From the NCBI RefSeq assembly GCF_963677065.1, contig NZ_OY781872.1, positions 124,001 through 188,000 of the forward strand: a stretch of 64,000 bases of DNA, given 5' to 3'. Shown in pieces: positions 8,772-16,341 of this stretch. The notes under the pieces were generated by a model. It was not told the origin of the DNA. It saw only the letters and a list, made by a program, of their open reading frames with translations, and ran no database searches. Both the position numbers and the translations under genes were made by a program. Position 1 is the stretch's first letter. The number at the start of each line of letters is the position of its first letter. This DNA comes from an uncultured Methanoregula sp. Lineage in GTDB: Archaea > Halobacteriota > Methanomicrobia > Methanomicrobiales > Methanospirillaceae.

Positions 8772-9100
8772 ATGAGAAAAACTCATTCACCACCATCCGG
8801 GCGGGGAAGAAAAACCGGTGCTAGGAGGACCGCCAGAGCTGCAATAATATCACCCTGCGGTGAGGTGCACGAGTCTTCGCATGTTCCCGCAAGCGACCGG
8901 AAAATTGAGGCAATGCTTGCAAATATTATCACCCGCCTCGAATGCATCGAGGAAAAAATCGACGAGAATGTCTATCCTCCCGAATCAGCATTCAGGCCGG
9001 AATTCATCCAACAGGTGAAGGAAGCGGAAGCCGATATTAAAAAGGCAAAGGAAAGATGTACGAATCGATGGATGCTTTTATCCGGCCCATCTCTGAATGA
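8772..9100 (+). pseudogene. RelB-like antitoxin, frameshifted
   Basis: The original frame reads KIEAMLANIITRLECIEEK then ENVYPPESAFRPEFIQQVKE and EADIKK. After that the conserved C-terminus continues only in the next frame as GKGKMYESMDAFI to TGA at 9098-9100. The pattern 'YPPES...FI...I(K)KGKGKxYxSMDxFI' is that of small archaeal antitoxins paired with RelE toxins. One missing G near 9043 (AAAAAGGC) explains the shift. The Arg-rich first ~50 residues may be a false extension; ATG 8919 is another possible start. The stop overlaps the start of the toxin remnant. Confidence 0.55.
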
Positions 9101-9200
9101 CGTACACTGTTGTCGTGAATCCTGAGGCTGAGGCGACTTTTAGGAATCCGGTGACATAAGTCGGGTGAAATTACGACAGAGATTCCCGAAGTCTCCATGA
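9097..9200 (+). pseudogene. RelE-type toxin remnant
   Basis: ATG at 9097 overlaps the restored antitoxin stop (ATGA). The first codons read MTYTVVVNPEAEATFRN, the typical beta-strand and first helix of RelE/ParE toxins. It then meets TAA, while another frame continues PGDISRVKLRQRFPKSP before TGA at 9198-9200. Most of the toxin, including the catalytic C-terminal half, is missing. It is a dead toxin, in keeping with the broken antitoxin. Confidence 0.5.
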
Positions 9201-9253
9201 TAATTTTGCAAAACTTTATAATATTTTGAATTAATCTATAGGTGTTATACTCG

Positions 9254-9285
9254 CTATCGTCCTGTCGCAAGACTTGGGACGATAG
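9254..9285 (+). terminator. Hairpin followed by T-rich tract
   Basis: CTATCGTCC (9254-9262) pairs with GGACGATAG (9277-9285) across a 14-base loop; TTTCTTCTTCT follows. It is terminator-like for the toxin-antitoxin remnant, or a leader structure for the NYN gene that starts 33 bases later. Confidence 0.45.
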
Positions 9286-9317
9286 TTTCTTCTTCTAAAT
9301 TAATTATATAAAATGTA

Positions 9318-9843
9318 ATGAATAATCGTGTCGCGGTTTTTATCGATAACGGGTATTTATCCAAAGTTTTCAACGATGGGGTAAAGATAGATTTTATCAA
9401 ATTCAGTGAGGTTGTCTGCGATGGCAAAGAGCGTCTCAGGACCTATTTCTACGATTGTAAGCCATACGTGAGAACCGCCAACCGCTGACGAAAAACTGAG
9501 GGCCAGTCAGTATAACCGGTTCGCCAGCAAAGTCGAAGCGCTCCCCAGGTTCCAGATGCGTTTTGGAAAATTGCGCAAGAATTCTGATGGGAGTTTCGAG
9601 CAGAAACGCGTTGACATTCTTCTTGCCGTTGAACTGGTAAGACTCAGCTGGTCCGGTCAGATCGGTCACGCGGTGATTGTTACGGGCGATAGTGATTTTG
9701 TGCCGGCGATTGAAGCAGCAAAAGATGCCGGGGTTATAACAAAACTGTACTATTCCCGGAGATCGGTTCACGATGAGTTATTGTCGGCAGTCGATGAACG
9801 GTGCGAGATGGATCCTGCGTTTATTGAGAGGGTGAAACGATAA
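9318..9843 (+). pseudogene. NYN-domain (LabA/DUF88-like) protein, frameshifted
   Basis: ATG at 9318 gives MNNRVAVFIDNGYLSKVF, the NYN/PIN-like first strand with its catalytic Asp. The frame ends at TGA after PYVRTANR (~9488), but the next frame continues ADEKLRASQYNRF, then KRVDILLAVELVRLSW and HAVIVTGDSDFVPAIEAAKD, the remaining conserved NYN acidic motifs (DIL, TGDSDF), to TAA at 9843. The frame change lies near 9471 (a two-base loss or a one-base gain). Restored length ~175 residues, normal for this family of predicted RNases. It closes the accessory region that also holds the ATPase/PIN pair. The break may be an assembly indel, because the second half is well preserved. Confidence 0.7.
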
Positions 9844-10029
9844 TCCGGAGAATACCCCGATGATTTTCTCCAGCTTCATGCCGGATGCATTTTGGCATTC
9901 TTCTCCGGCCTTCATAGTCAGGGCCTGCCACTGAACACCATCGCCAAAATCACCAGCGTCAGACCCCCATCTCCTCACGAGAACCCGGCTCCAATCGCTA
10001 TATCTACCCCGTCCCCCCAGTATATTTGT

Positions 10030-10866
10030 ATGCAGACACCGGACCCCGCCTCCATCCATGCGGCCCTTGCCGACGCAACGTTCCGGGCCTACCGGGAAGC
10101 AGTCATCCGCCTCCCGCTGGACGTGCTGAAAGTGATCGGGGATGCAGCCCGCACCGAGACAAACCCGGTTGCCCGGGGCGAGTTTGCCAATATCCTGAGG
10201 AACATCAAGACCGCCGGGGAACTCGGCGTGCCGATGTGCCAGGATACCGGTGTCCCGGTCATTTACCTGACAATCCCGCCGCACATCCCGCTCACGCAGG
10301 ATCTGTACGATGCCGTGGCCGCAGGCGTCCGCAGGGCTGTAAAAGAAGTCCCGCTCCGGCCCAACGTGGTCGATCCCCTCACCCGGCATAATTCGAATGA
10401 CAACACCGGCGAGGGGATGCCGGCAATCCACGTGAGGCCCGGCCCGAAATTCACGGTTACCGTTCTGCCCAAGGGAGCCGGTGCGGAGAACATGTCCCGG
10501 ATCGCAATGCTGCTTCCCTCCCAGAAAGACCAGATCGAGAAGTTCGTGGTCGAGACCGTGTACCTGGCCGGTTCCCGGCCCTGCCCCCCGCTCATCATCG
10601 GTGTCGGAATTGGCGGCACGTTCGATGGCGCAGCAGCGCTTGCAAAAGAAGCCCTCCTTGAGCCGGTCGATATGATGACCGGCCTTGAACAGGAGATCCT
10701 CTGTGCTGTCAACCGGCTCGGGATCGGACCGATGGGGCTTGGCGGGGACTTCACGGCCCTTGCGGTCAAGGTGAAGACAGCCGGCTGCCACACGGCATCG
10801 CTGCCGGTTGCCGTCAACATCCAGTGCTGGGCGAACCGGCACGTGACGGTCGAGGTGCGGGTATGA
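10030..10866 (+). CDS. fumA: Fumarate hydratase, alpha subunit (class I, Fe-S)
   Basis: 278 residues, the N-terminal (tartrate/fumarate hydratase alpha) half of the oxygen-sensitive [4Fe-4S] fumarase. The three cluster cysteines are visible: GVPMCQDTGVPV (Cys70), SRPCPPLIIGVGIGG and KTAGCHTASLPVAV. It interconverts malate and fumarate together with the beta subunit. I start it at ATG 10030 (MQTPDPASIHAAL); the longer upstream frame has no conserved sequence. TATA-like CTATATCT lies ~35 bases upstream, so a very short leader is likely. The stop overlaps the ATG of fumB. First gene of an eight-gene cluster for the reductive route from malate to 2-oxoglutarate. Confidence 0.92.
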   Translation: MQTPDPASIHAALADATFRAYREAVIRLPLDVLKVIGDAARTETNPVARGEFANILRNIKTAGELGVPMCQDTGVPVIYLTIPPHIPLTQDLYDAVAAGVRRAVKEVPLRPNVVDPLTRHNSNDNTGEGMPAIHVRPGPKFTVTVLPKGAGAENMSRIAMLLPSQKDQIEKFVVETVYLAGSRPCPPLIIGVGIGGTFDGAAALAKEALLEPVDMMTGLEQEILCAVNRLGIGPMGLGGDFTALAVKVKTAGCHTASLPVAVNIQCWANRHVTVEVRV

Positions 10867-11432
10867 GCAAAGCACCCGTTCAGCTCACAACCCCGCTTGG
10901 CGAAGAAGTCCTTTCGCTGCAGGCCGGCGATCAGGTCGAGCTCTCGGGCATTGTCTACACGGCCCGCGACGAGGCTCATCTCCGGATGCAGGAGCAGGGG
11001 ATCCCGTTCGATCCCAAAGGAGCGGTCATCTACCACTGCGGCCCGGTCATTGCGGACAAAAAAGTCATAGCTGCCGGTCCCACGACCTCGGCCCGGATGA
11101 ACGAGCTCTCCGGGTTCCTGATCGACAAAGGCGTGCGGGGCCTCATCGGGAAAGGGGGAATGGGAAGAACGGTGCGGGAACAGCTCCGGGAAAGGGGCGT
11201 GTACTTCGCGTTCACCGGCGGGTGTGCAGCGCTCGCCTCCTCGCACATGACCCTGGAGGGAGTCTTTTACGAAGACCTGGGAATGGCCGAGGCGGTCTGG
11301 GCAATCCGGCTGGACCGGCTGCCGCTTGTTGTCGGCATCGACTCGCATGGCAGCGATATCTTCGATGCTGCCCGGAAAAATGCAGAAGATGCATTTAAGA
11401 ATTATACAAAAAAGCCCTGCCCCGGCCGGTAG
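10863..11432 (+). CDS. fumB: Fumarate hydratase, beta subunit
   Basis: 189 residues, the C-terminal half of class I fumarase as a separate chain, the usual arrangement in archaea. Typical segments are YTARDEAHLRM, IYHCGPVIA, AAGPTTSARMN, GLIGKGGM and FTGGCAALAS. It acts in the cytoplasm with the alpha subunit. The start overlaps the fumA stop (ATGA), so the subunits are translationally coupled. About 67 bases of spacer then precede korD. Confidence 0.92.
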   Translation: MSKAPVQLTTPLGEEVLSLQAGDQVELSGIVYTARDEAHLRMQEQGIPFDPKGAVIYHCGPVIADKKVIAAGPTTSARMNELSGFLIDKGVRGLIGKGGMGRTVREQLRERGVYFAFTGGCAALASSHMTLEGVFYEDLGMAEAVWAIRLDRLPLVVGIDSHGSDIFDAARKNAEDAFKNYTKKPCPGR

Positions 11433-11499
11433 TGTCCAAAGAAGAGGTTTTTTGTAACTGCCCATGAATACATAATACGATACATAAGGACTGCCACAC

Positions 11500-11772
11500 A
11501 TGAAACTCGCCATCGACGAGACCCGGTGCAAGGGCTGCAATCTCTGTACAAAAGTCTGCCCGTACAAGATTTTCAGGGAGGGGAAAAAACCCAACCGCCG
11601 GGGGATTGTGGTGCCCGAACTGGACCGGCCCGAGCGCTGCACCAACTGCCGGCTCCGGCACCTTTACGGCAGGCAGCTCTGCGGCGTCTGCCAGCTCACC
11701 TGCCCCGACCAGGCAATTCACTGGGACGAAGAGAAACCCTATGAACTCCACAAGGTGGCGATTGAATATTGA
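11500..11772 (+). CDS. korD: 2-oxoacid:ferredoxin oxidoreductase, delta (ferredoxin-like) subunit
   Basis: 90 residues with two 4Fe-4S motifs: CKGCNLCTKVCPYKIF near the N-terminus, and CTNC plus CGVCQLTCPDQAI in the second half. It passes electrons between ferredoxin and the catalytic KorAB core. It is followed without a gap by korA, whose TTG start overlaps its TGA stop. The 4-subunit order D-A-B-C next to sucCD points to 2-oxoglutarate rather than pyruvate as substrate. Confidence 0.85.
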   Translation: MKLAIDETRCKGCNLCTKVCPYKIFREGKKPNRRGIVVPELDRPERCTNCRLRHLYGRQLCGVCQLTCPDQAIHWDEEKPYELHKVAIEY

Positions 11773-12869
11773 CGAGACTTGAATTCTGGCAGGGAAACAC
11801 GGCCTGTGCCGAAGGGGCGCTTGCTGCCGGCTGCAACTTTTTCGGCGGCTACCCGATCACCCCCTCAACGGAAGTCGCCGAGCACATGGCAGTAAAACTC
11901 CCGAAGAAGGGCGGCGTGTTCATCCAGATGGAGGACGAGATCGCGTCCATGGCCTCGATCATCGGGGCTTCCTGGACCGGCGCCCGGGCCATGACCGCAA
12001 CGAGCGGGCCCGGATTCTCCTTAATGATGGAGAACATCGGGTTTGCCGCCATGACCGAGACACCCTGCGTTGTCGTCAATGTCCAGCGGGGCGGCCCCTC
12101 CACCGGCCAGCCGACCATGTCGGCCCAGGGGGACATGATGCAGGCCCGGTTCGGTTCGCACGGCGATTACGCAATCATCGCCCTCTGCCCGGCAACTGTT
12201 CAGGAGATGTTTGAGCTGACCGTTAAGGCGTTCAACCTCGCGGACAAGTACCGCGTCCCGGTCTTCCTGATGGCCGACGAAACCGTGGGGCACATGCGGG
12301 AGAAGATCCTCGTTCCCGACAAGGTCGAACGCATTGAGCGAAAACCGCTCGCGGCCGGGGCCCTGCCGTTCAGAGCGGATGCCGATCTCATCCCGGGCTT
12401 CGGGCAGTTCGGCACCGGGCACCATGTCCATGTCACCGGCCTGACCCACGATGAGCGGGGCTACCCGAGCGCAACGAACCCGGCACTGCACGCGGCCCTT
12501 GTCCGGCGGCTCGTGGACAAGATCGAGAACGCCCGCCACGAGATGGCGGACTACGATGTCGTCAATCCCGGCGCAACCCGGGTCTTTGTCGCGTACGGCG
12601 GTCCGGTCCGGACCGTCCAGCAGGTGATGCACGATGCTAAGGATCCGGATATCGGGTTCCTCCGGATCCGCACGGTCTGGCCGTTCCCCGAAAAAGCGCT
12701 CGCGGAGTTCAAAAATGCGAAAGCGTTCTTCGTGCCCGAGATGAACCTCGGTCAGATCGCCCGCGAGATCGAGCGGCACGTCCGGGTGCCGGTCGTCAGC
12801 ATCCCCAAGCTGGGAGGAGAACTCCACACGCCCGCAGATCTCACCGCCGCCCTGGAGGCCCACCGATGA
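11769..12869 (+). CDS. korA: 2-oxoglutarate:ferredoxin oxidoreductase, alpha subunit
   Basis: 366 residues. The start has the substrate-binding loop FGGYPITPSTEVAEHMA, followed by MEDEIASMASIIGASWTG, ATSGPGFSLM and RGGPSTGQPTMSAQGD, all hallmarks of KorA (fused domain I/II of the OFOR family). It catalyses reversible reductive carboxylation of succinyl-CoA to 2-oxoglutarate with ferredoxin. The start is TTG overlapping the korD stop; no ATG fits the conserved N-terminus. The stop overlaps korB. Confidence 0.92.
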   Translation: MTRLEFWQGNTACAEGALAAGCNFFGGYPITPSTEVAEHMAVKLPKKGGVFIQMEDEIASMASIIGASWTGARAMTATSGPGFSLMMENIGFAAMTETPCVVVNVQRGGPSTGQPTMSAQGDMMQARFGSHGDYAIIALCPATVQEMFELTVKAFNLADKYRVPVFLMADETVGHMREKILVPDKVERIERKPLAAGALPFRADADLIPGFGQFGTGHHVHVTGLTHDERGYPSATNPALHAALVRRLVDKIENARHEMADYDVVNPGATRVFVAYGGPVRTVQQVMHDAKDPDIGFLRIRTVWPFPEKALAEFKNAKAFFVPEMNLGQIAREIERHVRVPVVSIPKLGGELHTPADLTAALEAHR

Positions 12870-13654
12870 GTTTCGAGGACTGGTACCGTCAGGACCGGCT
12901 CCCCCACATCTACTGTGCGGGCTGCGGGAACGGGACTATCATCAACTGCACTCTTGCCGCCATCGACCAGATGGGCTGGAAGAAAGAGGAGACGGTCTTT
13001 GTCTCCGGTATCGGCTGCTCCTCGCGGGCCCCCGGCTACATCCTCACCGACTCGCTCCACACCACGCATGGCCGGGCCCTCCCGTTCGCCACCGGGGTGA
13101 AGATGGCAAACCCGAATCTCAATGTCGTGGTCTTCACCGGCGACGGCGACCTGGCAGCCATTGGCGGCAACCATTTCATCCACGCCTGCCGGCGCAACAT
13201 CAATCTCACGGTGGTCTGCATGAACAACCAGATCTATGGCATGACCGGCGGGCAGGGAAGCCCGACCACCCCGAAAGGCTGCCTCTCCTCCACCACCCCG
13301 TACGGGTGCGCCGAGATCCCGTTCGATCTCTGCGAGCTGGCAATAGCTGCCGGGGCCAACTATGTCTCCCGCTGGACCTCGTACCACGTAAAAGAACTGG
13401 AGAAGGCGGTAAAAGCCGGCCTCGAGACCCCGGGCTTCTCGTTCATCGAGGCGCTCGTCCAGTGCCCGACCGCATTCGGGCGCCGCAACAAGTTCCGGCA
13501 GGTAGCCGATCACGTGGAATACCTCCGGGCCCACTCGCTCCTCAAGGCCAAGTACGACCGGATGACCGAGCAGGGCGAACATATTCCTGAAGATATGTTC
13601 GTTGTCGGGGAACTCATGCGCCGCAACCGGCCGGCTCTCGGAGTGAAACCATGA
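12866..13654 (+). CDS. korB: 2-oxoglutarate:ferredoxin oxidoreductase, beta (TPP) subunit
   Basis: 262 residues. The TPP-binding motif GDGDLAAIGGNHF to MNNQIYGMTGGQ is intact. The cluster cysteines of the beta subunit begin at YCAGCGNG, with C52 in GIGCSSR. Partner of KorA; it binds thiamine diphosphate and Mg2+. Coupled by ATGA overlaps on both sides. Confidence 0.92.
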   Translation: MSFEDWYRQDRLPHIYCAGCGNGTIINCTLAAIDQMGWKKEETVFVSGIGCSSRAPGYILTDSLHTTHGRALPFATGVKMANPNLNVVVFTGDGDLAAIGGNHFIHACRRNINLTVVCMNNQIYGMTGGQGSPTTPKGCLSSTTPYGCAEIPFDLCELAIAAGANYVSRWTSYHVKELEKAVKAGLETPGFSFIEALVQCPTAFGRRNKFRQVADHVEYLRAHSLLKAKYDRMTEQGEHIPEDMFVVGELMRRNRPALGVKP

Positions 13655-14181
13655 GGCACGAGGTCAGGTTCTCGGGGTTCGGGGGCCAGGGCATCATCCT
13701 CTCTGCAGTCATCATCGGCCGGGCCGCTGTCATGTATGACAACAAGTTCGCGGTCCAGACGCAGGTCTATGGCCCGGAGGCCCGGGGCGGGGCATCGATG
13801 AGCCAGGTTGTCATCGATGACGACCCGATCCTCTACCCCAAGGTCGCCAACCCCAACATCTATGTTATCATGTCGCAGGAAGGCTTCGAGAAGTACGGGG
13901 CAAATGCACAGGATCCTGCGGTCATGCTCATCGACTCAACGCTCGTCCACTCCCGCCCGAAGTGCAGGTGCATCGAGATCCCTGCAACGCAGGAAGCCAA
14001 GCAGACGCTGAAGAAAGATATCGTGGCAAATATCGTGATGCTCGGGGCTCTCGTTGCTGCAACGCAGGTGGTGAGCGAAGAGTCGCTGAAGAAAGCCATC
14101 CTCGATTCCGTGCCCAAGGGAACCGAGGATCTCAACCTGAAAGCCATGCAGCTGGGACTTACGCTGGGAAAACAATCATGA
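13651..14181 (+). CDS. korC: 2-oxoglutarate:ferredoxin oxidoreductase, gamma subunit
   Basis: 176 residues. The N-terminal GFGGQGIILSAVIIGRAAV is the standard start of OFOR gamma chains; YGPEARGGASMSQVVI follows. It completes the four-subunit enzyme. The stop overlaps the ATG of sucC, which supplies or uses the succinyl-CoA. Confidence 0.92.
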   Translation: MRHEVRFSGFGGQGIILSAVIIGRAAVMYDNKFAVQTQVYGPEARGGASMSQVVIDDDPILYPKVANPNIYVIMSQEGFEKYGANAQDPAVMLIDSTLVHSRPKCRCIEIPATQEAKQTLKKDIVANIVMLGALVAATQVVSEESLKKAILDSVPKGTEDLNLKAMQLGLTLGKQS

Positions 14182-15262
14182 AACTACGCGAATACGAGGC
14201 AAAGAACGTACTGAAAGCCGCCGGGATCCCGGTCCCGGCCGGATTTTTGATCAGGTCGGCAGACGAACTTGCCCCCCATCTCGGCGAACTGGGGGATGCG
14301 TTCGTCCTGAAGGCGCAGGTGGATGTCGGCGGCCGGGGCAAGGCCGGCGGGATCCTGATGGCGGATAAGTCCACCGGCACAAACGTTGCAAAGGAGCTCT
14401 TCGCAAAGCAGATCAAGGGCCTGCCCGTCAAGGAGATCCTTGCCGAGCAGCGGCTGGATATCAGGCACGAATATTATCTCTCGATTACCGTTGACCGATC
14501 GAGCAAGCAGCCGCTCATCCTCTTCACCGAAGCCGGCGGGGTCGAGATCGAGATCACCGCTCAGGAAAAACCTGACCTGATCAAAAAAGTTGTTGCAAAT
14601 CCCCTCATGAAGGATCTCCCGCCGTTCATGATCCGGGAACTCATCGGAACTGCCCCAAAAGAAATAGGTCCGATCATCAACAAACTCTACCGGATTTTTA
14701 TCGAGAAGGACGCCCTTCTTGCCGAGATCAACCCGCTCGTCACAACACCGGGCGGGGTCTTTGCCGCGGACGCCAAGATCATCGTGGACGATAATGCGCT
14801 CGGCCGGCAGGGCATAACCGTCAACCGCGATCTCTCGGAACGCGAACGGGAAGCCGAGAGCACGGGTTCTCCTATGTTGAACTCGACGGCGCCATAGGAG
14901 TCATCGGTAACGGCGCCGGGCTCACCATGGCAACCCTCGACCTCATCGAGTTCTATGGCGGGAAGGCTGCCAACTTCCTTGACGTGGGCGGCGGGGCCGA
15001 GAGCGAACGCGTAATGAATGCGGTCCGGCTCGTTGCAAGCGTCCCGTCCGTCAAAGTCATCGTGGTCAACCTCCTTGGCGGCATCACCAAGTGCGACGAG
15101 GTTGCAAAGGGAATCATCGCTGCAGGAATCTCGCAGAAAGTGATTGTCCGGCTCGCCGGCACGAACGAGGCAGAGGGCAGAAGGCTCCTTGCCGAGAAGA
15201 ACTACGAGATGCTGGATACGATGGATCTTGTTGTAAAAAAAGCAGTGCAGGTGACCTCATGA
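14178..15262 (+). pseudogene. sucC: Succinate-CoA ligase, beta subunit, frameshifted as given
   Basis: The ATP-grasp subunit of succinyl-CoA synthetase. MKLREYEAKNVLKAAGIPVP, DVGGRGKAGGI, EQRLDIRHEYYLS and LAEINPLV are in the first frame, which ends at TAG 14895-14897. The rest (GFSYVELDGAIGVIGNGAGL, then KAANFLDVGGGA, IVVNLLGGITKCDEVAKGI) continues in another frame to TGA at 15262. A single lost base near 14858 (GAGGAGCAC read as GAGAGCAC) restores a normal ~361-residue protein. Everything else about the gene is intact and sucD is whole, so a sequencing or assembly error is the likely cause. It makes succinyl-CoA for KorABCD. Confidence 0.88.
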
Positions 15263-16137
15263 TTTACGGTGACAGGAACACAGGAGTCCTTGTGCAGGGC
15301 GCAACCGGCAAGCAGGGCGAGTTCCATATCGGCCTGATGAATGCTTATGCAAAGCAGGTCGGGGGCAGGGGAGTTGTTGCCGGTGTTACCCCGGGCAAGG
15401 GCGGCCAGCAGGTGCACGGCGTCCCGGTGTACAACACCGTGAAGGAGGCGATGAAGTACCATGACATCGGGGCTTCCGTCATCTTCGTTCCCGCCGGTGC
15501 AGCAGCCGATGCGATCATGGAGGAAGCCAATGCCGGTATCACCACCATTGTCTGCATCACCGAGCACATGCCGGTGCAGGACTCGATGAAGGCGATCGCC
15601 TACGCGAGGATGGAAGGGGCGAGCGTGATCGGCCCCAACTGCCCCGGGCTCCTCTCGCCCGGCGAAGTGAAGATGGGGATCATGCCGGCCGGTCTCTTCA
15701 CGCGGGGGAACGTTGGCGTCATCTCCCGGTCCGGCACGCTGACCTACGAGGTCGTGGACGAGCTCACCCGGGCCGGCATCGGCCAGAGCACGGTGGTCGG
15801 GATCGGCGGCGACCCGGTCATCGGCCAGACATTCAGGGATGTCCTTGAACGCTTCGAGAAGGATCCCGAGACAAAAGCGGTCGTGCTTGTCGGCGAAGTC
15901 GGAGGCAACCTGGAGGAAGAAGGAGCAAAGTCCACCGATCTCCCGATCGTCTCCTACATTGCCGGAGTATCGGCACCTCCGGACAAGCGGATGGGCCATG
16001 CCGGCGCAATTGTCGAAGGCGGCGAGGGCGATGCCCGGTCCAAGATCGCCCGGCTGAAAAAGCACGGCGTGCCGGTAGCCTCCCGGGTCTCCGAGATCCC
16101 GGAGATGGTCCGGGAACTCTTCCGGTGCCGGTGCTAA
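15259..16137 (+). CDS. sucD: Succinate-CoA ligase, alpha subunit
   Basis: 292 residues. CoA-binding Rossmann part VLVQGATGKQGEFHIGLM, then NCPGLLSPGE, GVISRSGTLTYEVVDELT and GIGGDPVIGQTF; the phosphorylated histidine is in RMGHAGAIVEGGEGDA. I start at ATG 15259, overlapping the sucC stop. It is the last gene of the fum-kor-suc cluster, followed by a T8 run at 16151. Confidence 0.95.
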   Translation: MIYGDRNTGVLVQGATGKQGEFHIGLMNAYAKQVGGRGVVAGVTPGKGGQQVHGVPVYNTVKEAMKYHDIGASVIFVPAGAAADAIMEEANAGITTIVCITEHMPVQDSMKAIAYARMEGASVIGPNCPGLLSPGEVKMGIMPAGLFTRGNVGVISRSGTLTYEVVDELTRAGIGQSTVVGIGGDPVIGQTFRDVLERFEKDPETKAVVLVGEVGGNLEEEGAKSTDLPIVSYIAGVSAPPDKRMGHAGAIVEGGEGDARSKIARLKKHGVPVASRVSEIPEMVRELFRCRC

Positions 16138-16150
16138 GGAAACGCCAATC

Positions 16151-16158
16151 TTTTTTTT
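16151..16158 (+). terminator. Poly-T terminator after sucD
   Basis: Eight T residues 14 bases after the sucD stop, typical of archaeal intrinsic termination. The rest of 16138-16341 has no gene. Confidence 0.5.
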
Positions 16159-16341
16159 CGGTTGTTCCGGTCCTTCAGTGTTTCCCCGCAGCCGGTTCCA
16201 ACGATGCGATTATCAGAATTTTTATGAACCAGTATTGACGATTATGTCAAACAGACAATCGCGCTTCACAATGCTCTGGCAGTACAGCCGGATACATCTC
16301 TTCCTGTACCCAGGCAGTTCCGGTAACCAGAAGGCCCACCC

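Noticed and set aside
9778..11645. Large minus-strand frames opposite fumAB
   Set aside because: They run antisense to strongly conserved enzymes and have no family features.
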